DNA from: a bacterium
Lineage (GTDB): Bacteria > SZUA-79 > Acidulodesulfobacterales > Acidulodesulfobacteraceae
Reading direction: 5' to 3'
Length of the DNA: 63,626 nt
Assembly (NCBI GenBank): GCA_021845685.1
Contig: JAJZVN010000001.1
Location: forward strand, 164,573-228,198
Part shown: one piece after another, positions 18,973-27,760 of the stretch
How the letters are laid out: each line of letters begins with the position of its first letter
Position numbering within the stretch: position 1 is the first letter of the stretch
Position numbers and translations under genes: made by a program
The notes under the pieces: model-generated
The model's input: the letters and a program-made list of their open reading frames with translations, nothing else
Database searches by the model: none
Told to the model about the DNA's origin: nothing

Positions 18973-19016
18973 ATAATTTAATTATACAGGATTGACACAG
19001 AATTTTGAACGGTCCC
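18973..19016 (+). repeat. Right 44-bp direct repeat flanking the restriction-modification island
   Basis: This copy matches 16554-16597 at 42 of 44 positions in the same orientation. It begins 13 nt after the endonuclease stop codon and ends 13 nt before the end of ispF. The pair brackets the Sel1 remnant, the methyltransferase and the endonuclease. Confidence 0.9.
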
Positions 19017-19029
19017 CTGAAGATTAAAT

Positions 19030-19518
19030 TTAATAAATTTTTTCAATTAAACAAACGGAAAAACATTCTATTGCTTCGCCTTTGCCAACGCTATCCACGC
19101 CTTCTTTCGTTTTGCCTTTCATATTAATACATGATTGCGGTATATCTAGTGCCCCAGAGATTGCAAAAATCATTTTCTCTTTGTAATTTTTTATTTTCGG
19201 TGTCTGCGTTATTATCGTAATGTCAATATTAATTATGTTATAGCCTTCGCCCTTAATTGTTAGATATGCTTCTTTCAGCATAAAAACACTGCTTATATTT
19301 TTTGTTGGTTCAATATTATCAGGAAATAATGTTCCTATATCGCTTAAACCGGCTGCTCCGAGTAAAGCATCGGTCAAAGAGTGCAGGACGACATCACCAT
19401 CTGAGTGGGCAACAGTCCCAATATGATTTTCAATTAAAACCCCGCCTAGATACAGAGGTTTTGTTTTATCGCCGAACCTGTGCAAATCATAACCGTGTCC
19501 TATTTTTAAATTTGACAT
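19030..19518 (-). CDS. ispF: 2-C-methyl-D-erythritol 2,4-cyclodiphosphate synthase
   Basis: IspF performs the cyclisation step of the MEP isoprenoid pathway as a trimer. The metal-binding start GHGYDLHRFG, the AHSDGDVVLHSLTDALLGAAGLSDIGTLFP core (split here as AHSDGDV and LSDIGTLFPD) and GKGEAIEC at the end are all present. The 162-residue length is normal. It follows ispD on the minus strand with a 76-nt gap, probably in one operon. Its product feeds prenyl chains to the UbiA enzyme. Confidence 0.96.
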   Translation of the reverse strand: MSNLKIGHGYDLHRFGDKTKPLYLGGVLIENHIGTVAHSDGDVVLHSLTDALLGAAGLSDIGTLFPDNIEPTKNISSVFMLKEAYLTIKGEGYNIINIDITIITQTPKIKNYKEKMIFAISGALDIPQSCINMKGKTKEGVDSVGKGEAIECFSVCLIEKIY

Positions 19519-19594
19519 AATTAGTATTTAATAATATTTAATATTTATTGTTGCCTTTTGTTACCTTTTATTGTCTATTATTTCTTATTGGATG

Positions 19595-20647
19595 TTATTT
19601 ATTGTTTATTTTTTTATTGTTCGTATTATTTGTATTCATTTTATTAAATTTATTTATTAAAAATTCTGCCAGCTCCACATCAAAAGATGATGTTATTTTT
19701 ATATTAAATTCATTAGAAATAATAGTTTTAACAGGATATCCGTAATTTTCTGCAAATGATACATCGTCTGTAAATTTTTCAATGTTTTCATCGTTTTCAA
19801 AGACGGCATCCATAGCTTTTTTTATTAAATTAAATTTAAAAACCTGAGGAGTTTTAGCTGCAATCAAATTATTTCTGTTTAATGTGCTTAGATATTGCAA
19901 TTCAGAATTTCCTGAATTTAATTTATTCTTATTATTTTTATCATTATTATTTATGCTTTTGATATTTTTAATATCTTTAATTGTATTATTATTATTTATT
20001 TTTTTTATTTTTGAATTTTTAAATGTTTTAATTGTATCAGATAAAGGACTATATAAAAAAGAAGCTCCAAATTTAACTGCTGCCTTATATAAGAGACTAA
20101 TTTCATAATTTGTCACAAAAGGTCTAGCGGCATCGTGAATAAACACTATGCTATCATTGGAATAAATCATTTTTTTTTCAATATATTCAATATAATTTAA
20201 AGCGTTATAAACTGATTTTTGCCTTAAATCTCCGCCCTCAATGATTTTTATTTTATCAATTATATTTGTATGTATATTTGCATAATCGGTTTTGCAGTCA
20301 TTTTTTTTTATAGTATCATTAGTATTAGCATTAATACCATTAGTATTATGAATATCATCATTAACATTATCAATATTGCTATTATTATATTCATTAAACA
20401 GTAGTTTTTTATTGATAAATTTTTCCCAATCAAATTTAAAAACATTTTGAGACGGAACCGTTATAATTATGTTATCAAAGTTTATAGGCAGGTATTGGTT
20501 TGTAAAAATTTCAATACTTCTGATTAACAATTCTTTTCCGCTTATTTTAATTAATTGTTTAGGGATAGCGCATCCGGTTCTTTTGCCCATTCCCGATGCG
20601 AGAATAACGGCATAAGTTTTTGTAGTTTGCAAAGGGTCCTCTCTCAT
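19595..20647 (-). CDS. ispD: 2-C-methyl-D-erythritol 4-phosphate cytidylyltransferase with Asn-rich insertions
   Basis: IspD makes CDP-methylerythritol in the MEP pathway. The nucleotide site VILASGMGKRTGCAIPKQ near residue 15, the FIHDAARPFV motif and AAKTPQVFKF are intact. At 350 residues it far exceeds the usual 230. The extra length comes from Asn/Asp-rich insertions at about 90-125 and 215-245 and an Asn/Lys tail. The Ala of the usual AAGxGxR signature is Ser here (ASGMGKR). It heads a minus-strand ispD-ispF unit. Confidence 0.92.
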   Translation of the reverse strand: MREDPLQTTKTYAVILASGMGKRTGCAIPKQLIKISGKELLIRSIEIFTNQYLPINFDNIIITVPSQNVFKFDWEKFINKKLLFNEYNNSNIDNVNDDIHNTNGINANTNDTIKKNDCKTDYANIHTNIIDKIKIIEGGDLRQKSVYNALNYIEYIEKKMIYSNDSIVFIHDAARPFVTNYEISLLYKAAVKFGASFLYSPLSDTIKTFKNSKIKKINNNNTIKDIKNIKSINNNDKNNKNKLNSGNSELQYLSTLNRNNLIAAKTPQVFKFNLIKKAMDAVFENDENIEKFTDDVSFAENYGYPVKTIISNEFNIKITSSFDVELAEFLINKFNKMNTNNTNNKKINNK

Positions 20648-21040
20648 TCCTCTTATTATTTAATTTATCGTATGTAATAATATAATAGTTATATAATTTA
20701 AACATATATTTATATAAATATAATTATATGTTTAAATAGCGTGAATAATATATTATATATAATTAAATTATAAATTATTTAATAATTTTTTTAAATGTTT
20801 TTAATTATAAAGTGTAAAAAAAGTAACAAAAATTTAATACAACCGTCATAAAATTGTAATAAATATATGTTATATATAAATAACTTAATAAAAATAAAAA
20901 AATATATATGTAAACTAATATTAGTTATTAAAGTTTAAAAAATAAATTGACATTAATTATTAAAAAATATATATATTAAGTATAAAATTAAATCTTGAAT
21001 TTAAATGCAATATCAATATTATTCAATATTATATATTACC
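20648..21040. other. AT-rich divergent intergenic region
   Basis: This region lies between the divergent ispD and the zinc-ribbon membrane gene. It is nearly all A and T. One candidate sigma-70 promoter on the plus strand reads TTGACA (20947-20952), then a 17-nt spacer and TATATA. No gene or stable hairpin was seen. Confidence 0.4.
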
Positions 21041-21201
21041 TTAAATCACCGTTAGAAATTTTTTTTATGGATTCCTGCCAATACAGGAATGACTTTGCGA
21101 AGGTTTAAATTTTAACCTATTTGGTGTCATTCCCGCGAAAGCGGGAATCCAGTATTTATCATATGCTGAATCAGTTTTAATAATTTCTAACGGTGATTTA
21201 A
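21041..21201. repeat. Family B palindromic element, copy 4
   Basis: This 161-bp copy has perfect 20-bp terminal inverted repeats (TTAAATCACCGTTAGAAATT and its complement) and the same orientation as copy 3. The right end lies 146 nt before the start of the zinc-ribbon membrane gene. Confidence 0.9.
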
Positions 21202-21347
21202 ATTAATATAATTTAAATAAACATTATATATATTAATATAGTTAAATAAAATATATATTAATATAATTAAATAAACTATGTATAAATAATAAAAAATACT
21301 TAAACATTATAATATTTATATTTTTTAATTATTCTTCAGGAGGAATT

Positions 21348-22697
21348 ATGGAAAATACGGAGAAGGAATCTGTCTTTAAATTTGCAATTTTAATCAAGTC
21401 TTTTGAATCCTTTAAGCAAATAAAAGCAATTATACTTTTGCTTATTACAATTATAATTTCAGCTGCTATTTTTGAAGGCACAATTAGAGTAACGGCAGAG
21501 ATAGCGTTGAAATTCGCCGTATTATCAGTTTTTGTTTTTCTTGTCGGCGCTGCCATAAGTCTAATTATTTTTTTGATTGGATATACGGCGACCGGTAAAA
21601 TTCTAATGGAGTTTGCCAAGAATAAATCTTCAATAAAAGTTTCCAATGCAATTATATTTTCAATTTTTTCATTTTATAAAATAATTATTTCTGAAATTAT
21701 TCTATTCATCATTCCTTTTGTAGTAGCCTTAGTTGTTCTCATATATTTTTTAATAGCAAAAATTCCGGCAATAGGTCCGTTATTGGCTTTTATTGGAATT
21801 CCTACATTTACCATAGTTTACGCAATTATTCTTTTAGGTATAGTATTGATGTCTTTTGTAATTATACCTATGATATTTGAAGGAAATAATATAAAAGAAA
21901 TATTTGTTAAAACATATACATTATTTAAAAAACATAGCACATTAATTTTTGGATATTTTATATTTATTAATCTTGTGTCGCTTATGATAGGCATTATATT
22001 TTTTGCTTTATTAACAGGCTCGTTAAGTTTGACGTCCGGAATTTTAATGGTGACTCATCCGACATATTTATTTAATATGGGCGGAATAGGAGGAGGATTT
22101 TCGCCGTATTCTTCAGGGTTTGGATACGGAAATCCAATGAGCCGTTTTATGGGAATGGGAGCTTTTCAATCAATTATGATGTACGGCGCATTTGTCGCAT
22201 TTGGAATTGCCATAATATATATGCTTTTACTTGTTTTACAGATGGTATATATGATGTTAGGTCAATCTTATATCTATCTTGATATTATTAAAGATATGAA
22301 TTTTAAAGATGCGGAATCTCAGTTTAGTTCCGCAGCTTCAAAAGTAAAATATAATATAGATAAGTACAAAGAAAAAGCAGCCGATATGAGCCAAAAAAGC
22401 AGCCGTGTACACAGCGACAGCAGTGCGGATAATAATAGTAATAACAATAATAATAACAATAATGAAGGCGTCAATACTAATTATAGTAATTATTCTAATT
22501 CCAATGATGATCTCGGCAGCTTAAATAATAATACGACTCAAAATCAAAATAATCAAGATGTAAATGCAAACAATACAAATAACATCATAAATGACAATAA
22601 TAATAACAATAATAGTGAAAAAATTTGCCCTAATTGCGGAACAAAAAATAAACCTGAAGCAAATTTTTGTGAAAGCTGCGGCGAGAAATTAAACTGA
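21348..22697 (+). CDS. Polytopic membrane protein with C-terminal zinc ribbon, function unknown
   Basis: I do not recognise a named family. The 449-residue protein has about six hydrophobic segments in residues 20-315, including a Gly/Met/Phe-rich loop near 240-280 (GGIGGGFSPYSSGFGYG). A long Asn-rich linker (about 360-425) follows, and the protein ends in a CPNCGTKN...FCESCGEKLN zinc ribbon. An AGGAGG site precedes the ATG. The next gene begins with a very similar zinc ribbon, so the two products may interact or share a regulator. Confidence 0.75.
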   Translation: MENTEKESVFKFAILIKSFESFKQIKAIILLLITIIISAAIFEGTIRVTAEIALKFAVLSVFVFLVGAAISLIIFLIGYTATGKILMEFAKNKSSIKVSNAIIFSIFSFYKIIISEIILFIIPFVVALVVLIYFLIAKIPAIGPLLAFIGIPTFTIVYAIILLGIVLMSFVIIPMIFEGNNIKEIFVKTYTLFKKHSTLIFGYFIFINLVSLMIGIIFFALLTGSLSLTSGILMVTHPTYLFNMGGIGGGFSPYSSGFGYGNPMSRFMGMGAFQSIMMYGAFVAFGIAIIYMLLLVLQMVYMMLGQSYIYLDIIKDMNFKDAESQFSSAASKVKYNIDKYKEKAADMSQKSSRVHSDSSADNNSNNNNNNNNEGVNTNYSNYSNSNDDLGSLNNNTTQNQNNQDVNANNTNNIINDNNNNNNSEKICPNCGTKNKPEANFCESCGEKLN

Positions 22698-22873
22698 TTT
22701 ATTGCATTAAATATTTATAAATATCTTTAATTATTTAATACAATGAGAACAATGAGAAACGCATATTGGAAAAGTAATATTAAATTAAAAAACAATAAAG
22801 CGCAATAACTCAAAATTGCCGAATTAATAATAAAATATTAATAATAAATAATATTTGAACAGGAGCATGCGAG

Positions 22874-24097
22874 ATGTTTTGTAATAATTGTGGTGCTAAA
22901 ATAGAAAATGAGAATGCTAAATTTTGTCCTAAATGCGGTAGCAAATTTGATAAACAAGTTAACGAACTTAATGAAGTTAATGAAAAATCCGTCAAAAAAA
23001 ATCAAGAAGTGTTAAATACATCTTTAAAATTAAATAATTCAGAATCTAAAGTTGCTGAAGCAGGTAATATTAATAATAATCAAAATACAGATAATAACAA
23101 AAACGACAATAATAGCAGCAGCAAGAATAACAGTAACAACAACAATAATAATAACTACAATAAGAATGACAATAAGAATGATAATATCGGTAAGTTTAAT
23201 AATAACAATAGTAAGAATGATAAAAATAAAATTAATGTAAATTATAAACAAAAAAGTGAAAGCGGTAATAAAAAAAATAAAGGTTTATTGATAGCCTTAA
23301 TAAGTTTTATTTTTATTGTTGTTATTAGCGGAAGCGCGATTTTGTATTTAAATCAAACAGGAAAACTAAAAATTCCCGGGATGCCGCATTTAAATTTTTT
23401 GACTTTTATGAAAAAAACTGAAACATCGTCAAAAAATTCTAAGAATAAAAAATCATCTAAATTAAAAAAGTCAAAGTCAATATCTGTAAAGAAAACAAGC
23501 AAAAATAAAAAAAATCCTAGCGTTGTTTCGCCAATCAGCAATAATGTTTCAAGTAATTCAAGCGCTGCTGCTGCAGGTTCTTCTCCAACCTATGTTTACA
23601 GCAATAATAACAACCAATCTACACCGGCGCCGGCATCGCATCCAAATTTAAATAGCAATAATAATTCACGTTCGCAGTCTCAAAGCGCTTATCCAATGTT
23701 TAGAGATTCGCTTGGATTAGCTCATGCGTCTATAACGGGAATAAGTCCGGATATGTCATTGCAAAGCAATGTTCCTGCAGTAATAATAACTGAAGTTTTA
23801 ACCGATGGTGCAAGCGCTTCAGACGGAAAAAATGTCACCTTAAATTCATCATTTTATGTTAAAATGCCCTCTGATTTATCATCTCAACGTATTAAATTAA
23901 TTTATAAAATAACAGGAAACGGTCTCGTTGCGTATAATTATTCTTATGTAAATGTAAATAAACCGGGTATTTACAATATTGGTTTAGCGCTTAATATTCC
24001 TTCCAATTTTCCTGCAGGAACATTTACCTACACATTAACGGCGGAGTCTCCTGCTACAATTGAAGAATCTACGGCAGCAGTTTTTAAAGTTCAATAA
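22874..24097 (+). CDS. Zinc-ribbon single-pass membrane protein with exported beta-rich domain
   Basis: The protein starts with a zinc ribbon (MFCNNCGAKI...FCPKCGSKF). An Asn/Lys-rich linker (about 60-135), one membrane helix (about 137-158, LLIALISFIFIVVISGSAIL), a second Lys/Ser-rich linker, and a C-terminal domain of about 135 residues with alternating strand-like segments follow. The topology implies a cytoplasmic ribbon and an exported domain. No family was recognised for the outer domain. AGGAG is 10 nt before the ATG. Confidence 0.75.
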   Translation: MFCNNCGAKIENENAKFCPKCGSKFDKQVNELNEVNEKSVKKNQEVLNTSLKLNNSESKVAEAGNINNNQNTDNNKNDNNSSSKNNSNNNNNNNYNKNDNKNDNIGKFNNNNSKNDKNKINVNYKQKSESGNKKNKGLLIALISFIFIVVISGSAILYLNQTGKLKIPGMPHLNFLTFMKKTETSSKNSKNKKSSKLKKSKSISVKKTSKNKKNPSVVSPISNNVSSNSSAAAAGSSPTYVYSNNNNQSTPAPASHPNLNSNNNSRSQSQSAYPMFRDSLGLAHASITGISPDMSLQSNVPAVIITEVLTDGASASDGKNVTLNSSFYVKMPSDLSSQRIKLIYKITGNGLVAYNYSYVNVNKPGIYNIGLALNIPSNFPAGTFTYTLTAESPATIEESTAAVFKVQ

Positions 24098-24479
24098 ATT
24101 TTTAATGTAATAAAAACTAAAAATTAATTATTGATAAAAAATTTAAATTAACATTGACAGTATATGAATATCGCATCCAATGTATTATATAATGTGTATA
24201 ATTATTTTTTATAAACAGGTTAAAATGTAATTACCGCAGTTATTAGTGTTTACAAATATTATATAAAAGTTTTTACAAGTTTTGTCGGCAATTATGAGAA
24301 CAACAATATGATATATAATTAATAAGAGGTCTATTATATATATGCAACACAATAATATAACTAAAAAATTTGTGTATATATTTTATTGTTGTAATAAAAT
24401 AAAAAGATAAAAAGAAAAATTATTTATGATTTATGATTTATTAATTATTTTTTAATTAATTTTATAGGAGGATGTAACT
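24098..24479. other. AT-rich gap, no gene seen
   Basis: This stretch has no supported coding sequence, hairpin or repeat. A TTGACA occurs at about 24152 but has no well-spaced -10 element. The only clear signal is the AGGAGG site that belongs to the following lipoprotein gene. Confidence 0.4.
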
Positions 24480-25214
24480 ATGAAGAAATCGTATTTAATA
24501 GTATTTTTTTTAATAATTTCTATTTTCTCGGCAAGTTTTATGCTGTCAGGATGTTCTAATATAGGCAGTTCTATAAACGGAACGTATTATTCTACTACTC
24601 TTGGTAAAACAAGTTATATCGAATTATTTAAAAAAGGGCGTTGTTATATTCATACAAATTATATAGATTCAATGGGGAAATGGATAATGCATAAAAACAG
24701 GATAACTATGCAGGCAAGTTCTGCAGTTCTGCATTTTAAATATTTAAACGGAGCATTGTATCAGGTGGTTAAAGGAAAATATAAACATTTTGTTGTTATT
24801 CACAAAATACCATTTGAATTGACAAGTGAATTTGTAAAAAAATCGGGTTACCAGGCTCTTTCTAATCAAAATCATAGCAATATTGTAGGAAATTATAAAG
24901 GCTATTTTTCTTTATCTCAGAAAAAAATGACATCAGGTTTTTTTGGCAGTTATTTGCAATGGGTTGCCGCTAAAACGCCGGTTGATTTAAAGATAAAAGG
25001 CAAAAATAAAGTAATATTGTCAGGTAAAAAATTGTTCAGTCCTGTTACTTACCGTTATACTGTTTCAGGCGATGTCGTTTCTATAAACGGGAGCGCTGAT
25101 GTGTTTAATTATAGCGCCAATACGTTAAAAGGGAAATATTTAATTTTAAGGCATAAAAATAAAATAGCTTTAGTTTCCTCACAAAATAAAAGCATTTATT
25201 TTATAAAACAATAA
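24480..25214 (+). CDS. Putative lipoprotein of unknown function
   Basis: The N-terminus MKKSYLIVFFLIISIFSASF followed by MLSGC is a lipoprotein signal with the lipidated Cys at residue 25. The mature part (about 220 residues) begins with an ING-TYYST motif and has regularly spaced Gly/Tyr/Lys segments suggesting two beta-rich repeats (GTYYSTTLGKTSYIELF and GNYKGYFSLSQKKM). No family was recognised. AGGAGG lies 8-9 nt before the ATG. It stands between the zinc-ribbon proteins and a small membrane protein on the same strand. Confidence 0.75.
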   Translation: MKKSYLIVFFLIISIFSASFMLSGCSNIGSSINGTYYSTTLGKTSYIELFKKGRCYIHTNYIDSMGKWIMHKNRITMQASSAVLHFKYLNGALYQVVKGKYKHFVVIHKIPFELTSEFVKKSGYQALSNQNHSNIVGNYKGYFSLSQKKMTSGFFGSYLQWVAAKTPVDLKIKGKNKVILSGKKLFSPVTYRYTVSGDVVSINGSADVFNYSANTLKGKYLILRHKNKIALVSSQNKSIYFIKQ

Positions 25215-25482
25215 CGGAAAAAGAAGAATAATAAAGCAATCAGTTAAATTTTTCTATTTTTTTAAAAAAATGAATTAATGCTAAAGTATTGTAATCGGCT
25301 ATGAATATAGTGTATGTCAATGGAGTGTGTTAAAACTAATTAATGCTAATATATTAACCCCCCATTAGTCAAGATATTTATCGCATAATGTAGTTCGAAC
25401 CCAATTTTAGTTTATGGGAATTAGTTTTAATATTGTAATTTAAAATTAATTTAAATTAAATTATCTTCAGGGAGGTTTTATT

Positions 25483-25833
25483 ATGGGTGATGATTTAGAT
25501 TTATCAGCGGTTCAAAACGCATCAAACGGTAACTCGGATAGTCAAAAGATGATGACTTATATGACGCAAAAAAAAAGTGAGGTGCTTGCCGTTGTTTTAT
25601 CATTTTTTATTCCCGGGCTAGGACAAATGGTCACTGGATATTTTGGTAAAGGTATAATATTTTTTTTAGTCGAATTTGTTTTGGCTGTTATGGCCTTTAT
25701 TTTATCCTTTATTATTATAGGGTTTTTATTATGGCCTGTATGGTTTGGAATTTGGATATGGAATTTAATAGATGCTTATTTAACTATTAAAAAATTTAAT
25801 ACTGATCTAATGCTGAAATTACAAAATGATTAA
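25483..25833 (+). CDS. Small TM2-like membrane protein
   Basis: This 116-residue protein has a polar N-terminus and then two to three hydrophobic segments. VVLSFFIPGLGQMVTGYFGKGIIFFL resembles the PGLGQ hairpin of TM2-domain and related small membrane proteins. GGGAGG precedes the ATG. It closes the group of four same-strand envelope genes and is followed by a strong hairpin. Confidence 0.65.
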   Translation: MGDDLDLSAVQNASNGNSDSQKMMTYMTQKKSEVLAVVLSFFIPGLGQMVTGYFGKGIIFFLVEFVLAVMAFILSFIIIGFLLWPVWFGIWIWNLIDAYLTIKKFNTDLMLKLQND

Positions 25834-25860
25834 AAAATAACTATAATAACCAAATTGTCA

Positions 25861-25890
25861 ACTGCCCCGTCTTATAGAAGACGGGGCAGT
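25861..25890. terminator. Strong 13-bp hairpin after the TM2-like gene
   Basis: ACTGCCCCGTCTT pairs perfectly with AAGACGGGGCAGT around the tetraloop ATAG. It lies 27 nt after the stop codon. The T-run that follows is interrupted, so it is a probable but not classical terminator. It may act for both this gene and the converging gene at 26029. Confidence 0.7.
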
Positions 25891-26028
25891 CAAACTATAA
25901 ATTTTTGATGAAATTCTTTGTTAATTCTCTAAAATATAATATGGAAATATGATATAACAATATTTTTTATTAAATTAATAACATGATATATTATATATCT
26001 TTTATTTATTTAATATGGCAAAAATTTT

Positions 26029-26715
26029 CTAATGAAATAATTGAAAAAGAGTAAAAATTATAGAAATAAGTATTGCGGTATAAGGCAGCATAACTTTAAT
26101 AAACCATTTAGTAAGTCTTAATTCAAGCTGGTCAATTTTAGCATCAAATGCTATTACGATATGCTCTATATTTATTCCTAAATTTTCAGAATTTTTTTTC
26201 AGTTCAGTTTTAACGCCGTCAATTTTGGTATCTAAATTTTTTATATCTCCTGATAATTTTAAGTCTAATTTATTTATATCCTCTTTCAGTTCAGTTTTAA
26301 CGCCATCAATTTTGGTATCTAAATTTTTTATATCTCCTGATAATTTTAAGTCTAATTTATTTATATCCTTTTTCAGTTCAGTTTTAATGCCGTCAATTTT
26401 GGTGTCTAAGTTTTCAAAATCTTTTTTCAGTTCAGTTTTAACGCCGTCAATTTTGGTGTCTAAGTTTTCAAAATCTTTTTTCAGTTCAGTTTTAACGCCG
26501 TCAATTTTGTTGTCAAGTGTTTCAAACTTATTCAATAATTCTTTTTGATTCTCTTCAATTTTTTCTTCAAACTGTACTGTTATTTCGCCGCTAAAAACGC
26601 TGCTTTTTATTGCTTCTGTTAAAGCAACAGCTTGAGTTTCAGCTTGTTCCTGAGTAAATCCGCCGCCCATTAATTTTTTAGAATATTGCAGTGTGTCAAA
26701 AAATATAGTGTCCAT
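26029..26715 (-). CDS. DUF1640-like coiled-coil protein with C-terminal membrane anchor
   Basis: The N-terminus FDTLQYSKKLMGGGFTQEQAETQA matches the start of DUF1640/CCDC90-type proteins. Residues about 50-190 are a long coiled coil made of tandem units of the type LDTKIDGVKTELKKDFEN and KLDLKLSGDIKN. The repeats are also near-identical in DNA. A hydrophobic anchor (about 205-225) ends the protein. Function in bacteria is unknown. Slippage between the DNA repeats probably changes coiled-coil length. Confidence 0.75.
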   Translation of the reverse strand: MDTIFFDTLQYSKKLMGGGFTQEQAETQAVALTEAIKSSVFSGEITVQFEEKIEENQKELLNKFETLDNKIDGVKTELKKDFENLDTKIDGVKTELKKDFENLDTKIDGIKTELKKDINKLDLKLSGDIKNLDTKIDGVKTELKEDINKLDLKLSGDIKNLDTKIDGVKTELKKNSENLGINIEHIVIAFDAKIDQLELRLTKWFIKVMLPYTAILISIIFTLFQLFH

Positions 26716-26774
26716 AATAAAATGCCGTCAAATTTTATTAATAATTTTTATATTATTTTTATTGATTATATTAT

Positions 26775-26800
26775 ATTTATGGTATAATTATACCATAAAT
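26775..26800. promoter_or_regulatory. Perfect 26-bp palindrome containing TATAAT
   Basis: The palindrome is centred on GGTATAATTATACC with ATTTAT arms. It includes a TATAAT on each strand and lies 60 nt upstream of the DUF1640-like gene. It could be a symmetrical operator over the -10 region. A matching -35 element was not convincing. Confidence 0.45.
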
Positions 26801-27082
26801 TGAGTTAAAATTTTAATAAATTATTTTTAATTTCATATTTTTTAAATTAAATAACTGCAAAAAATTACTTATATGATTTTAATCTATATTTAGTAATATA
26901 TTTAGTGGATTAATTATCAAAATTAATTATAAAGTAATTAATTAACAGGAATTAAATTAAAAAACTTGTTATATCGTAAAAATAATTATAAAAAATAACT
27001 TATTTTAATACAAGTTAAATATAGTTAAACTTTTATTACAATTAGATTAAATATTTATTTCAATTTAATTAATTTAAAAAAT

Positions 27083-27111
27083 TTGATTTAAATTGTATAT
27101 TTTAATATATA
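27083..27111 (+). promoter_or_regulatory. Candidate sigma-70 promoter of the minor pilin genes
   Basis: TTGATT (27083-27088) and TATATA (27106-27111) are separated by 17 nt, 45 nt before the first pilin ATG. It was found by eye in AT-rich sequence, so chance is a real alternative. Confidence 0.35.
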
Positions 27112-27156
27112 GCAATATTTTATTTATTAAAAACTTATTAATTAAAATTTTTTATT

Positions 27157-27753
27157 ATGCTTTTAAAGCTCTTTAACAATAAAAAAGGCTTTAGTTTATT
27201 AGAAATTGTCATTACAATTATAATACTGGGCATATCTTTAAGCGCTATTCTTGAGAGTTTTATTGTTGGTTCTGCTTCAAGCATTCGAATCGCAAATGAA
27301 GTTACGGCAACAAATTTAGCTAAGCAGTATATTGCTGATATATATTACTGCAGCGAAGGCGGAGGTCCTGTCAATAACAGCTCAGGCGGTCGTCTAATTT
27401 GCAATAATTTTAACAGCGGAAACGGAAATGGCATTTGGAATGCAAACGCATCAAATTTTAGTCAATATATTACTTCGCCGCAAAGTCCCGTGCTTTTAAA
27501 TAATTATTGTTTTTATACAACTATTACACCGACTTATTACTCAACAATAAATAGCATTAATGGAAATGCGAGTATAATTAATTGGACGCAACAAAATTCT
27601 TCTTCAACTCAGACCGCTGCCGCTATTGCTATTGTTGTTAAGACAGACTGGTATTCAATTTCTACGAATGGGGCGGGGGCGTCTACTTGCGCTGCGCCGT
27701 CGCCGACAACGTATCCAAGTGTTTCATTGAGCGCAATTTTTACAAACTATTGA
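27157..27753 (+). CDS. Type IV minor pilin-like protein (MshD/PilV type)
   Basis: A short basic leader ends in the prepilin peptidase site KKG-FSLLEIVITIIILGISL, with Glu5 of the mature form present, and a hydrophobic helix follows. The mature protein is 198 residues minus the leader, with a Cys/Ser/Asn-rich C-terminal half. Two further genes downstream are also pilin-like, in an order resembling mshD-mshO-mshP of MSHA pili. It may be a minor pilin or a pseudopilin of a type II-like machine. Confidence 0.8.
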   Translation: MLLKLFNNKKGFSLLEIVITIIILGISLSAILESFIVGSASSIRIANEVTATNLAKQYIADIYYCSEGGGPVNNSSGGRLICNNFNSGNGNGIWNANASNFSQYITSPQSPVLLNNYCFYTTITPTYYSTINSINGNASIINWTQQNSSSTQTAAAIAIVVKTDWYSISTNGAGASTCAAPSPTTYPSVSLSAIFTNY

Positions 27754-27760
27754 TATTATT

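Larger units (their letters stand above)
26716..27156. other. AT-rich divergent intergenic region
   Basis: This gap separates the DUF1640-like gene from the minor pilin genes. It contains a perfect 26-bp palindrome and a candidate promoter, listed separately. The rest is low-complexity A/T without a gene. Confidence 0.5.

Noticed and set aside
16554-19016. Complete insertion sequence carrying the restriction-modification genes
   Set aside because: The flanking repeats are direct, not inverted, and no transposase or integrase frame exists between them.
25388-25402. GTTCGAACCC-like T-loop suggesting a tRNA
   Set aside because: No acceptor stem, anticodon stem or D arm can be built around it on either strand.
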